From Pseudocercospora fijiensis CIRAD86 (Eukaryota; Ascomycota; Dothideomycetes; Mycosphaerellales; Mycosphaerellaceae): 64,000 nucleotides of DNA. Positions 10,317-22,000 of the stretch are shown here, piece after piece. The stretch lies in assembly GCF_000340215.1 (NCBI RefSeq), contig NW_006921541.1:1399527-1463526 (forward strand), in the 5' to 3' direction. A program made the position numbers and the translations under genes. Position 1 is the stretch's first letter, and the number at the start of each line of letters is the position of its first letter. A model generated the notes under the pieces. It made no database searches. It saw only the letters and a program-made list of their open reading frames with translations, and was not told where the DNA came from.

Positions 10317-10527
10317 ACTCTGTCGTCTGAATTGGTATTCGTCGGAAAGAGCACGATCGTCAGCTTACAAATCATTAACATTCAGCCGCAGGCATCAAGC
10401 ATACCTTCATCGAAACCGCTCGCAAAGTTTTATATTTTGCAATCCTCGCCATCATGGCACCGAGGTTCACCAGGCAGTTCCTCCTCGCTCGCAAACGCGG
10501 CACTTTTGCCGCTGAGTTCCGTTCAAG

Positions 10528-11052
10528 TTGGCTCCGTCATGGCCACCTCGTACTGCCATGTTGCCTGGCAAGCGGCGTGATCTACTACGCTCAGGTGACA
10601 CCAGTTTCCGAGCCACTTTTCTTCTCATCAACCGCGAACTGATTTGTAAATATCAGGTGCACAACCCAGAATGGGCGTCAGAGGACGTTTGCTTCCAGCG
10701 CGGCGACATTGAAAGTTCGGAATGAGACGGGGCAGCAGAAATGGTATTTGATGAGACGAAGCCGGGAGACAACGTTGGCGTCCGAGAGGAATACCATTCG
10801 GCAGTGATATTGGCAGACGAGAGAAGATTCCTGAAAAACGAGGCTTTGAAGCATGGCAGGTCTGTTGCACCAGGAAGCGTGAAGGGCGAAAGAATCGAAT
10901 TCATTGTAAATGGACAGCCAGTCGTTGCTGATCCGTCGTGGCGGGAGTGGAGGGACCTGTGGCAGACATATGTCAACAAGCATGATGGCGCTTCGTGGTG
11001 CGGGCTTGGCTGGTGCCATGCAGCACATCTCCCGAGAGCAGTAATTCTGTGA
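10528..11052 (+). pseudogene. Hypothetical gene split by one in-frame TGA
   Basis: Two open stretches in the same frame, 10528-10725 and 10741-11052, are separated by a single TGA (10723-10725) and five codons. The first contains YQVHNPEWASEDVCF and the second VGVREEYHSAVILADERRF to WCGLGWCHAAHL. Together they read like one protein of about 170 aa. No clean intron with good GT and AG sites removes the stop without breaking the frame. I read it as a gene with a recent nonsense mutation, or less likely one with an unseen small intron or a readthrough stop. Family not recognised. The minus-strand frames 10653-11085 are shadows. Confidence 0.45.
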
Positions 11053-11480
11053 GACTGTATCAAGCTTGGTATCCCAAATCAGCAAGCTTCAGCACAACGG
11101 CTCAAGATCTTACCCCGTATTCTGCATTTGTATTGTAGAAGTCGAACGTAGCTTTCTCGTCATCAGGGACCGATCCAAGTCTTTGATTAGCATCTTGTAG
11201 TTTAGTCACTTGGCATACATTCGGAGAGTTCTGGCCACTCTGCTCGGGGAGGACATAGCATATTGCTATCGATTTGCAAGGGCCGATGGTGATTTCTTTC
11301 ATCTTGAGAACCTGTATCTGCGGCGGGATCGTGTTGCTCTGTTATGCCATGACTAAGGTCTTTGGGCTCTCTACGCACTGAAGGCAGTGCGGTGGTCCAT
11401 GGGCACCGGCCAGTACCACGCTCGACTATGAGCGGCGACAATACCAGGTCCTACCTCCACTCAGCCGCTCCGCATATAAG
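11053..11480. other. Right edge of the gene island
   Basis: No convincing gene. Composition is normal up to about 11480 (CCTACCTTCCACTTTCC), then changes within a few tens of bases to the TpA-rich, CpA-poor style. That change marks the left end of the large right-hand RIP block. I see no inverted repeat shared with its right end near 61560. Confidence 0.5.
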
Positions 11481-12299
11481 CTCGTGACTTCTACCTACCT
11501 TCCACTTTCCTTTATATGTAACTTCCTTTATCTTAAAACCTACGTTTCGGTTCCCGGCCTTCTCGATATAGTATAGTAGACTAGTTGCGAGCGTTAGCGA
11601 AGCGCCTAAGGACATTGTGTTAGAAGCCGGTTATTCTTGCGCTATCTTAGTTAGATTACTACTCCGACTAATATTAAATATCGGATATACCTCCGTCTAC
11701 GCTCGGAATCGGCTAAAACACTATAAGAGAGATTCCTAGAGCGTAGCGATATTAATATTACGATATATATAGTATAGAACCTATCGTATAGATACGGCAA
11801 TAAAAATTTACAAACTAGAAATGTTATTTTTATACTATCTCTTCGACGCTATATCGTATCCGAAAGGCTTTAAACGCGATACTAAACAACGCCGTTTATA
11901 ATATTATAAGTAGAAGCGGACCTTTAGAATTAGCCGCTCTCTAACCTCTAAGTATTCTTATATCGTAAAAGTAACGTACGTAGTTGTCCTAAGGCTATTC
12001 GCGACGCTTTACTTATAGGCTTAGCCTCTAAAGCTAATATAGCAAATTTCGACCTACTACTTCTAGAACATACCTTCTAGAACATACCTTCTAGATATAC
12101 CTTCTAGATATACTTAACCCTTTTAGTTGTTTCGAACACTACTAGACGCAACGCCTAGCGTATTAATATACTAATAGTCGCCTTCGCTAGTCGCCTTCGC
12201 TAGTCGCCTTCGCTAGTCGCCTTCGCTAGTTACCTTCGCTAGTCGCCTTCGCTAGTCGCCTTCGCTAGTTGCTAGAATAGTAAGCAATAAGAACAAGCG
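11481..12299. other. RIP-degraded DNA upstream of the helicase motifs
   Basis: Strong RIP signature and no long frame. On the plus strand some stretches still read as Arg/Leu-rich peptide (around 11640-11800), so the N-terminal part of the helicase gene or a separate domain may extend here. I cannot fix its boundaries. Confidence 0.4.
12176..12269. repeat. 13-bp tandem repeat (AGTCGCCTTCGCT), about 7 copies
   Basis: Head-to-tail units with one variant (AGTTACCTTCGCT). The period is not a multiple of three, so the array would shift the frame if translated. This suggests that the coding region of the helicase begins downstream of it or that the array arose after gene death. Confidence 0.95.
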
Positions 12300-13184
12300 T
12301 AAGAAGAAGCGCTTAAAAGCGTATAGCGGATATAATAGCCCTAGTCGCCTACCGAGTAACTATTATACTCGTATCGGATAAGAGAAGTAGCACTAGTATA
12401 AGAAGTATATAAAGACTCGATTGCCTAGCCGTACTTCTATTAATCGTACGCGCCCCGAGTAGACTAAGGATCGTAGCGCTCTATTGCTAGATGCTAATAC
12501 GTCGCTAGAAACCTAGAAGCGGTACTTCTCGGACCTCTACGATCGTATTATATAGGACTCTCCCGATTAGCTATTACTATAACAGATCTAGCGCCTCGTC
12601 TTCGATACTAGTAAGCGACTAGAGGCTCTATTATTCTAGCGCCTAATTATCTAGGCTAGCTTATGTCGTATTCTGTAGATAATGTATCTATAAGTCGATA
12701 ATCCTTAGCCGACGGAGATATAGCTTAATATTATTAAGAGCCTTGTTTTCGGATAGGCTAACGCGCTAATAATCGCGAAGACTAGCGCGGGTAAGACCCT
12801 TCTATTCTAGGCCTTTACGATATTAACTAGGTTAATAACTATCTAAATCGTGCCGCTTACTCGCATTAGTAATAAGTAGAAGGACGATATCGAGCGTGCG
12901 ATAAGCCGTTTAAAGGGCGAGTCTAATCTTGTAAAGGTCTGTCTTATTAATATAGATACTAAGAAGCTTAATTTGAAGATGTTCGATAATATCTATACCG
13001 GTCGCTACTAGTATATTATCCTTAGTCCTAAGTAGGCATTAATGCCTAACTTCCGCGATATACTACGCAAGATCTCTAATATAATCGGCTTAGTCGTTAT
13101 TAACGAGGTCTACCTAGTTAAGAAGTAGAAGGACTTCCGCAAACAATTCTCGGAGATCTACTAGTTACGCCGCCTCTTACGTAC
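12300..13184 (+). pseudogene. RecQ/TLH-type DNA helicase, N-terminal part (RIP-degraded, interrupted)
   Basis: A plus-strand frame carries superfamily-2 helicase motifs. The Walker A-like AKTSAGKT is at 12775-12798, followed by F.AFTILTRLITI and VPLTRIS. LSPK.ALMPNFRDILRKIS comes next, then motif II read as INEVY at 13099-13113, where D-to-N and H-to-Y from DEVH is exactly what RIP gives. Several TAG codons stand where Gln or Trp is expected. The combination resembles telomere-linked RecQ-like helicases of fungi, which unwind DNA and lie in subtelomeres. The frame runs into the LTR at 13185 after LRRLLRT and resumes at 52137, so the retrotransposon nest inserted into this gene. Confidence 0.75.
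13181..13184. repeat. Target-site duplication (GTAC), left
   Basis: GTAC directly precedes the LTR start and is repeated at 52137-52140 directly after the last LTR. Removing the insert and one copy restores the helicase frame (LRRLLRTDTI). Confidence 0.7.
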
Positions 13185-13463
13185 TAAAGGACGGAAACTA
13201 ACACTACTACTACTACTTATAGCAATAGTATAGGCTACCGAGGGTAATATAACCTATAGCAATATAGGCAGCTATGTTTAGCAAGATAGGATAACGAGAC
13301 TGTCGCTTAGGCTAATAACTAGAGCCCTATAATATAGGCATTGTAGAAGTGTAATATAAACAATGTACTATACGAGGTTAATAATCTGTCTACTCTATAG
13401 AAGGAGGCCTCTTATATAGACTTAAAACTAGCCTATAGGTATAGGGCCGGTTACTAGCTAATA
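13185..13463 (-). repeat. Element A LTR 1 (3' LTR of copy 1)
   Basis: 279 bp, starting TAAAGG and ending CTAATA on the plus strand, consistent with TG...CA ends altered by RIP. On the minus strand it is immediately preceded by a polypurine tract (complement of 13464-13480, TCCCTCCCTTTCTTCGT), which identifies it as the 3' LTR. Near-identical copies lie at 39943 and 51858. Confidence 0.9.
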
Positions 13464-13577
13464 TCCCTCCCTTTCTTCGTATCTAACTAGATACGCTTTA
13501 TATTACGCGCTTAAAACAAACATATATGCATCCTTAGCGCTCTTAGCTAAGGCCATTTTTAGAACTCCGTAATAACA

Positions 13578-13586
13578 CCCCCGGGG
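13578..13586. repeat. CCCCCGGGG palindrome, site P5 of copy 1
   Basis: Context ACACCCCCGGGGTAGCATT, between the end of ORF3 and the 3' LTR. It is equivalent to 40342 in copy 2. Confidence 0.85.
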
Positions 13587-13651
13587 TAGCATTTATCCTA
13601 GATACTATAATTATGCAAAAACAACTTCCTAAGCAATACTATATAGACTTA

Positions 13652-15297
13652 CTATTGCTTTAACGCGCCGTAATCCTTACTAGCAATAACCTTATCTGCT
13701 AGTCGGCTCTCGAAATCTCCTCCGTATACGTTAAAGCTATTAGTACCGAAGTACTGTCCCTTATAGAGAGCTTAATTAACGAGGAGGTTAGTAGCCTTTT
13801 CCGTTATAGCATTCTCCTAATCGTATAGATATTCCTTAAGTCCTTCGTTATTAAGCTAGAGGATCTATTCAACTTCGTTCTAAATAACGTAACTTAACTA
13901 AGGAATCCTACTAACTAGGGCGTCGGAGATATAGCCGAGGCCTTCGACTAAGATAGCCGTAGGGAAAGCGAATAGTACGAAGGAGTTAGAGGCTAGGAGG
14001 GCGGTTAGATTGCGGTACGCTTTAGCAACCTAAGAGACTATTAAGTTCTCGTAGCCCTCAACCTTAGTGCCGTTAATAACGCGAGAGTAGCCTAGGTTAA
14101 TTAATATACGGTTGCTCTTAGTCTTTAGATTACTATATAGCAGGTATAGTATCTAAACAGAGACCTCGCACTCCTTTAGAGGATTAAGGATCTACTCCGC
14201 TTTACGCCTCTTACTATTAGGCTAACTATCGAATATATAGTCGAGGTCGTCGTTAGTAAGGTACTTGTTAGTAAGCTTACCGATCTTACTTAGTAGGACT
14301 AGGCTACGAGCCTTAAGCTTCTTAACCTAGTTCGCAAAGACCTCGGGCTAATATATACCTTCGATAATAGTAGAGTAGCTAGTCTTATCTTTAGATATAA
14401 GGCAGACCTTAATACGTAGGTAACTAGTACCCTCGCTAGCTGCGAGCTTAACTATATCTTGTCCGAGACGAGTAGACTCCTTAGAAGGACAGTTTTTATA
14501 AGTACCGCTAACCTTAAAGAACTTAGTAGGCTTAGGGACGGAGATAAGCTTGTATACGTAATTAGATCGAAGGGCGATAGCTAAGAGCTATAGGGCAGGG
14601 TGCTAGCGGACGATTTAGTTGCTTATACTATAAGTTTAAAGGGCATTGCGGCCTTCTTACTTAGACTTAGGCATTATACGTATATGCTAAAGGTACATTT
14701 CAAACTCCTCCTATATTAGATCGATAAGGAAAGGAAGATGTACTCTACGAGGCTCTTATAACTAACTAAAGACTTAAGGGAAGATAGCATTACTAGTCTA
14801 GCGAAAGCGGTCGAAGGAGGTACCTTAGCTAAGGATACTAGTAACGAACTTGCTCTAGCGATCTGTTAGCGTAAGGGCGCGAGTAATAGTACTAGTAGGG
14901 TTAAACGCGTAGAGTCCTAGAGATGTCGGGGCAGCAATAGGGCGTCTAGGAAACTAGTTAGCATAGGCCTAATTAGCCTTAAGGGCAGCGAAGGCATCTT
15001 AATAAGCGACATTACGTCTAATCTTTAATAGGCGGCTAATAAGGACACTCGTCTTAGTACTAGTATAGAGACTATACGCCTTAGCGGCCTTCTTAATATA
15101 GCTAGCATACATAGTAAACGGATCTTCGCCTAGCTTACTAAGGTCGTCGTACTACTAATAGATAGATAGGGCGATAGATGCTTTGCCTATATCGGCCTTA
15201 TAAACTATATCGATCTCGGTAATAAGATATACGATAGAGTTACCCTTATAGGAACTATAGATATTCTTAGTTAATAGTATCGGCGAGAGGCCTCTAT
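13652..15297 (-). pseudogene. Element A copy 1 ORF3, C-terminal part
   Basis: Aligns with 40421-42060 of copy 2. It reads on the minus strand with many RIP stops; stretches such as RGLSPILLTKNIY are shared. The ORF is cut at 15297 by element B (target duplication TCTAT at 15293-15297) and continues at 33402. Function unknown; see the copy 2 entry. A 64-residue open frame at 15155-15349 starts in the element B LTR and runs into this ORF. It is a by-product of the insertion. Confidence 0.7.
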
Positions 15298-15485
15298 TAC
15301 TAGGCATACGGTTATAGTACGAAGGTATTATAACGGTTATACGGTGCAAAAGTTAATATATTCTCTAAGGTGCCGCAAGGCAAGCTATCTATATAATAGT
15401 CCTACTATTAGTAGTAATAGCGACTATAGCGGTCGATAGTAACCGCTGCCTACTATCGTATATATAATAGTGTTATATCGTAATA
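15298..15485 (-). repeat. Element B 3' LTR
   Basis: 188 bp, starting TACTAGGCATACGG and ending CGTAATA. It differs from 33214-33401 by a few RIP-type changes. On the minus strand a purine run (AGAGAGGGAGG) lies immediately upstream, as expected for the polypurine tract. Confidence 0.9.
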
Positions 15486-15639
15486 GCCTCCCTCTCTATA
15501 AAAAAGGTCGGTACTATCTATAGTATCCTAAAACAAAGGTCCTTAGTAGGCCGTACCGTAGGAAGGTTTAAGGCAAAAGAGCGTAATAGCGTCGTATAAA
15601 GGCTAAGCCTAAACAGTATACTAGAACGGTAATACTAGG

Positions 15640-18600
15640 TATAGAATCGTGTCTCTCTAGTAATAACTACGTCGGTTTTATGCTTGCTTGTTACGACGGT
15701 TACGAAGGGCGTCGCGTAAGCTAGTCGGTATAGTCTAAACCGCCTTTAGCTACGGCTAAGGCGCGACGGTCTTTATAGTCTTGTTATCGGATAGCGAGGT
15801 ATTAACTGCGTCCGCTATAGCAGTAGCGCGGTCTAACTAATCGATAGGGATGTTAGGGAAGTCGGTACCTAGTAATAGTAGCGTATCGGCGTCGCGTATA
15901 GCACTATATAGCTTAAAGTAGTCGGCTATCTATACGTTAAGCTTCGCGATCTTATCCTTAGTAGTATTGCCTTATACGCCGCCGAGTAGCTTAAAAGCGT
16001 CCTCGTTAATTAGGTATAGTATAGGGATTGCCTATTACGGCGCGACGCGTAAGAAATCGTAGTAAAGATAGGTTAGCGATAGCGTAAGCGACTCCTTTAA
16101 GACTATAGCGGAAAGACGATACTACTAGGCTATCTAGCGCTTAGTTACTTCGCGGATCTATGCCTTAGCTAGCATCTATTAAAGCTAGTATACCTCGGTT
16201 ACTACTAACTCGGACTAGCGTATATAGTAGAGAGCTTGTAAGTTAAGCGTACGTATACTAATTGCCGTCGTATTATATTAGTATTATCCGTAGGCGCCTA
16301 TAGTGTTTTCCTATAGGGCGGGTAAAGATAGTAAGCGTATCGGAAGCGATAGGAGCTTGTACTATAGCTACGTAACCGTATTGTTAGGCGGTAGTAGCTA
16401 AGCCGTAACTAGAGCCTTCGTAGGCGTAGAGAATAGGTTAGATAGTAGCGGTATCTTCGACGGTAGGCGAGGCGCTAAGAATAGGCTAGCGGTTAGCTTC
16501 TAGCGAGTATTTAACTTAGTTAATAGTAATGCGCGCGAGGAGTTTAGCTAGATCGCCTTAGTTAGCGGGGCAACGGCCGGAGGTTGCGGCTTAGCCCGAG
16601 TCGCGAGCTTAGGAGGGAAGATTTTACTAAAGAGGCGCGCGTTAGTAAGGTCGGTCTCGTCTAGCGAGTAGTCGGGTAACGGTACTAGGAATACGCCTAT
16701 AGGATCCTAAGTATAGTCGATATTATACTACTAGTAATTCTTATTCGTTACTATCTTATTATACTTAAAAATAGTATTACCCTATATAATACGCTCCTAG
16801 ACGCCTAAAGGATCGAAGACTAGATTAGTAGAGACTGTCTTCGGCAAATTGTAGAACTATAGCGTTAGCGCGGGCTCTAATCTATTAGGGATAGCGCCGT
16901 CCTTAAGCGTCTAGATATAGGCGATAAAGGTAGATAAGGCGTATACCGGATCGATCTAAGTTAGCTAGCAGACTAGGCTAAAGTCTACTAGGCATTAACG
17001 GTTAAGAAGGAGCAGAGGTATACCTTTGCCCTTATTAGCGGCATAGGTACCGTTCTAGTAGCGACCGCTACCTATAAGCTAAGCGTACTATTCCGTACGC
17101 GACGTATTAGTAGCCTTCGTATCCGCAAGCGCCTTATTAGTATAGAGGGCGGATATATAGCCCTCGCCGCGAAGCGTATAGGCGTTACGGACCGTAATAT
17201 ACCGCTAGGTATAAGCGACGACGTCCTAGGTAATAGCTAGGCGACCTAGGTTGCGACGGTATAGGTAGGGGAGACTACTAGAATTTAGGGACGACTCGTA
17301 CTACTTATAGAGCTATATAGCCGACTAGGTACTAAGTTCTATACCGATTAGTAGTAGCTAAACTGTATAGTCCTTAAGCTAGGAGTCTAGTAGAGGTAGG
17401 CGCACTATCGAGAGTCGTCCGGTAGCTACTATTTATAAGAATTAGACTTCGCTATAGGTAGTTAGGTCGATCTTATAATACTTCGTCGCTCCGACGTATT
17501 CGCTAATAGGTCGCTTACCCGTCTTCTAGTATTCCTTACCGTAGTTACGGTAGGATACGTCCTTACCGTTCTCGCTACGCTTATATAGGACTAGGTAACC
17601 GCCTACTATAATACTATTGCGATATTCTTTTAGAACGAAGCGGTAGAACTACTCTTATATAAGGTCGACTATCTATAGGAAGTATAAGATAGCGCGTACT
17701 ATAAGACCGACGGCTCTATTATAGATTAGAGACAGTACTAGCTAGAATCGTAAGTCGCTAGTATAGGTACTTAAGCTAAGGAAGTTCTCGCGTAAGCGGA
17801 TAATGTTTGCTAGGAGTCGGTACTATAACTTCGCGTAGTAGAAAGTAATAGTTAGTAGAAAATTCGTATCGAGGTTAGCTAGGTTAGGAAGCTCCTTTAA
17901 TTCGCCCGCCGTTATAAGCGCTACGTACTCGCTAAAGCGTATCGCGTAAATCTCCTACTATATATCGTAACTATCCGAGTAGAGGTCGGTCCTAAAGATA
18001 GAGTATTTATAGGCGAGATCGTCGTTTACGATTTAGAAGGAGTATAGTTATATAAAGAGTAGGTTTTTAAAATCGGTAACTAGCTTGCCTATATACTAAT
18101 GCAATTCGCGTAGAATCTAGAAGCGCCGATCGCTAGCTATAAGGTACAAATAATGTAGGTAATGCTAAAGCCTTACTAAATAGTATTCGACTATTCGCTT
18201 ATATAGGCGTAGGCGAAAAAGATTAGATAGCCGACCGTTAGCGTCCTTAGCGTATGCGTTACGTACGAGCTTCGCGGCCTAGATAAAGCGCGCGTCTCTA
18301 TTCTTATTACGCTCTATAGAATTAGCGGCGATTAGTATATCGACTTTCTTATTATAGTCCTCGTACTCTACGTACTACCGGATTATAGCTTATTTAGGCG
18401 TCTCGTTAGCGCGAAGGAGACGCTTATTAATTAAAGTCTAGCGCGCGCGCTAGCCTCGAAGCCGCTACTACTCGAACTTGAGTTCTTTAGGGAATAGAAC
18501 CGGAGGTTCCTTAAAAACCGACTCGATCGGAGTAGCTAGGAGCTTAGGAGGAGCTAGTACGGGCGCTTATAGCGAGCCGTTACTCGGCGCCTACGTTAGG

Positions 18601-19041
18601 GAGGCAGATACCTATAGTAGCGGTAAATTAGGAAGTATACGCGCTAGCGGAGATAGTAATTCTAGTAAAGCCGGTCGATTTACGGGTATTATTAATAGTA
18701 GTGCCGATTCTAAAGCCGAAGGCGTATTAAGAGGCTACGCGCTAACGGGATTAATCGGGCCGCTTTCTATACCGTTAACTAGGCTACTAGACGCGTAGGC
18801 AGCGGCGTCTCGGTAAAGGGCAAAGAAGCCTAGTACGATATCCTATAGCTTCTCGGCCTCTAGAATCTCGACCTATAACGCTTTGCCCTTCTAAACAAAC
18901 TCCTATTTACCTAAATAGTACGGCGGAGGGTCGTCCTTATCGATAAAGTAGTCGGCTATAGCCTTATAGAGCGCTCGGCCTGTCTATCGGCCCTCGCCTA
19001 GTAACGCCTTCGCTAGCTCCGTTAACTATTTCTTCTTCGTA
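15640..19041 (-). pseudogene. Element B extra ORF, C-terminal part
   Basis: Long minus-strand frame with RIP stops. Clear protein-like stretches include LFRLRLYKRIVEYYL, FSEYVALITAGELKELPNL, IRLRENFLSLSTYTSDLRF and NKGKGIPLLLNRQCLVDFS. It is helical and neutral to basic in the middle, with a Pro/Ser-rich N-terminal side near 18500-18900. It joins the segment beginning at 23951 once the LINE and one target copy are removed, giving ALTTKKK.LTELAKALLGEG in one frame. I recognise no family. It lies downstream of the chromodomain, where fungal Ty3 elements normally have only the 3' LTR. The plus-strand open frame at 18478 is its shadow. Confidence 0.6.
19026..19041. repeat. LINE target-site duplication, left (16 bp)
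   Basis: CTATTTCTTCTTCGTA is repeated exactly at 23935-23950, on either side of the LINE. Confidence 0.85.
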
Positions 19042-22000
19042 TACGTCGTAGGATAGTAGAAGAGAAAAAATAGCAGCGAACAATTAGAGACGAAGGGAAG
19101 ACAGTTAAGAAGGAAGGGAGGACGAATAGAAAGCACTATATACTAAGGCAGAGGAGGTACTAAAGGCGGAAGATAGAAGAACCCCTAAGAGGGTATATAG
19201 GATAATAATCTCAGAACTCCTTAGAGGACTGAAAGCAATCTATAACTAGGCAAGCTACGTAATTACAAAGGTAGCTAATATAGTCGCAGTAAAGATTACG
19301 AAGAAACAATAGAAGACAAGCCTAAACTACCGCACCTAGGTAGCAGTAGCTAGTTAGGAGGCGCTAAAACCCCCGAGGATAGTAGTTAGAGTCTACATTA
19401 CGGACCTATAGGAGCAAAAGGAAATCTAAGGACTTATAGGGAAAGAGATTGTAGAAAGAATTGCAGTTAAAGAGGTAATTAGGGCTAGGAACGAAGGTAA
19501 AGGGGTAATCAAGCTATTTATAGTATAAGAGTAGGATAAAAAGAAGCTAGAAACACAAAAAGAATAGATAACTAAGATAGGGAAAATAGTAAAGGTCTCC
19601 TAATAGCAGTTTATAATTATAGCCTATAGCATAATAAGAAGCTTTAAGGAAGAACGGGATGTTAAGAGCCTATAGAGACAAAACCAAGCTATATACCTAG
19701 GCCTAAAGATTACAAAAGTGGCATAGATTAAAAGGAAAATCGAAGAGACTAAGAAGCAGTCTTCCCTAATTATCTAGGTAGGGAGTGTAGAGCAAGCTAA
19801 TATAGTACTAGACTAGGGGTTGTTCTAGGACTTTAAAAGATTGGAAATAGAGATATATAGAAGCAACTATAGGATAATACAGTGCTTCAAATATTAATAC
19901 TATAGACACTTAGCAGCTAAGTATACAAAGACAACTAATACTTGCTCCTATTATATAGGGGATTACTAGGTTAAAGAATGTAAAGTATATAAGGGAGAAG
20001 CAAGATATGCATACTGTACTAAAAGACACCCCTCTTAGGCGAAGGAATGCCCGGTAAGAATATAGGCAGCTAGGAAGGCAAAGGAAGCTAGAATCAATAT
20101 ACTAAAAAGATATACAATAAGCTAGGGTAGCTAGGTGCAGAAGCAACCTAGCTAAGTGCTACAAAAGAGGTCTAGGCAAGATAATGGGTTTATATTTAGG
20201 GCCTTACTAGCATAAGAGAGTTACTAGTAACTAGGGAGACTAAGATACCTTAACATTATAGGAAAGGAAGCAGGGTAGATAAAGCTTAGTTAAATATTGG
20301 TCTAAAGTAAGGGAAGACTAAAGGAAAACTTATAGGGAAATAATATAGATGAAACCTAATAAACATTGCAACATTACTAAATATTATATAGTATAATGTT
20401 AATAAGAGCAAAGATAAGGTATAGAGGAGCTTCCTTTAAGCACTAAACCCAAAAGAATATTATATTATTGCAATCTAAGAGCCCTAGCTTAACCTATATA
20501 CAAAGAGACTAGCAATAGTTAAAGACCTAAGATACTACCTAATTATCTATAACTAGGGAGCCCTAAGGATATATATCTATATTAGCAAGGAGATAGATAT
20601 AGAAACCTAGCAGGCTATACTATAGGAGGATAGGGACCTAATATTAGTTTAAGTAGAGACATCCTAAGGTATACTCTAAGTTTACTATATATACAACCCA
20701 CTAGTAGACTTAAGAAGCAGTACCTAACTAAAAACCCTAGAAAGACTACCTAGAGTTATCTAGGGGAATACCTACTAAATCCTACTTAGGGATTTCAACC
20801 TCTACTACCCCCTCTAGGGCTTAGACTTTACCCTAGCTTACTACTTCCTAGTAGGAAGACTAATTAATATATTAGAGAGGGAAGGAATAGAAATTGTTAC
20901 CCTAAAGGGACTAATTACTTAGGAAGCAAGAGGAAGCAGTAGCATACTAGACCTATACTTTATATTACATTAGATTAGGAACAGGATTATAAGATATAGG
21001 GTCAACTAGGAACTAGAAGAATTATTAGACTACTTCCCGGTGCAGATTAAGCTAAATATCTAAGCTAATTAGGAAAGGGAACTAGAGGAGAAGCTTAACT
21101 AGAAAGGTACTAAATAGGGCAGGATTAGGGAGGAACTAGAAAGGGACCTAAAACTAGAGGAACTCTTAACAAAGCACCTACTAAGGCTAGAGGACATTAA
21201 TAAGGCAGTAGAAGAACTAATAGGAATCCTAAAACAAGTAGCTAGAAAGCATACCCTAGCAAAGAAACATTTACTATACTAGTAACTATACTAGACTAGT
21301 AAGTATATAAGGAAGGTTAAAGTAGTAAGGAAGGCTAGGAGGCAGTAGATATAAACCTATACCTAGGAAGTATAGGACAACTATAATAAAGCTAGCTAGG
21401 AAAAGAAGATCTAGATTAAGAAAGATAAGATGCAAGAATAGAGATCTATAATAGGAATGATTACAAAGAAACTAGAGGAGATATAGAGGATAGCTAAATA
21501 GGCAAGGAGGCCTAAACAGGAAAAGAATATACTACTACAATTCCTAGACATTATAGACTAATAAGGACAAATGTAGACTATAATAGAAGGGAAAGCAAGA
21601 GCCCTAGGCTAACACTTCTTCTATAGAAAAGTATAAGCAGACCTATTAGATATAAAGGAGGAAGAATAAGAGACTCTACTACTAAGCATACTAAGAGATA
21701 CCTAGGTTAAACCCGAAACTATTGAAAGAATCCTAAAGAAAATTCCAGGCAATAAGGCACTAGGAGAAGACAAGATCTACAACAAACTTCTAAAAGCATA
21801 TAGGAAGGGGCTAGCCCTAGTACTAGCTAATATCTTTTTATAAAGCCTAGTACTAGGACACTACCTAAGACTATTTAGGAAGTCCCTAACAGTAGTGCTA
21901 AGGAAGCCCTAGAAGGAAGACTATATATAGCTTAAGGCCTATAGACTAATAGCCCTACTTAATACAATAGGCAAGGTACTAGAGAAAATTATCGCTAAAA

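Noticed and set aside
18478..18798. 106-residue plus-strand open frame
   Set aside because: Antisense to the extra ORF of element B; open because RIP stops on the minus strand do not create stops in this frame.
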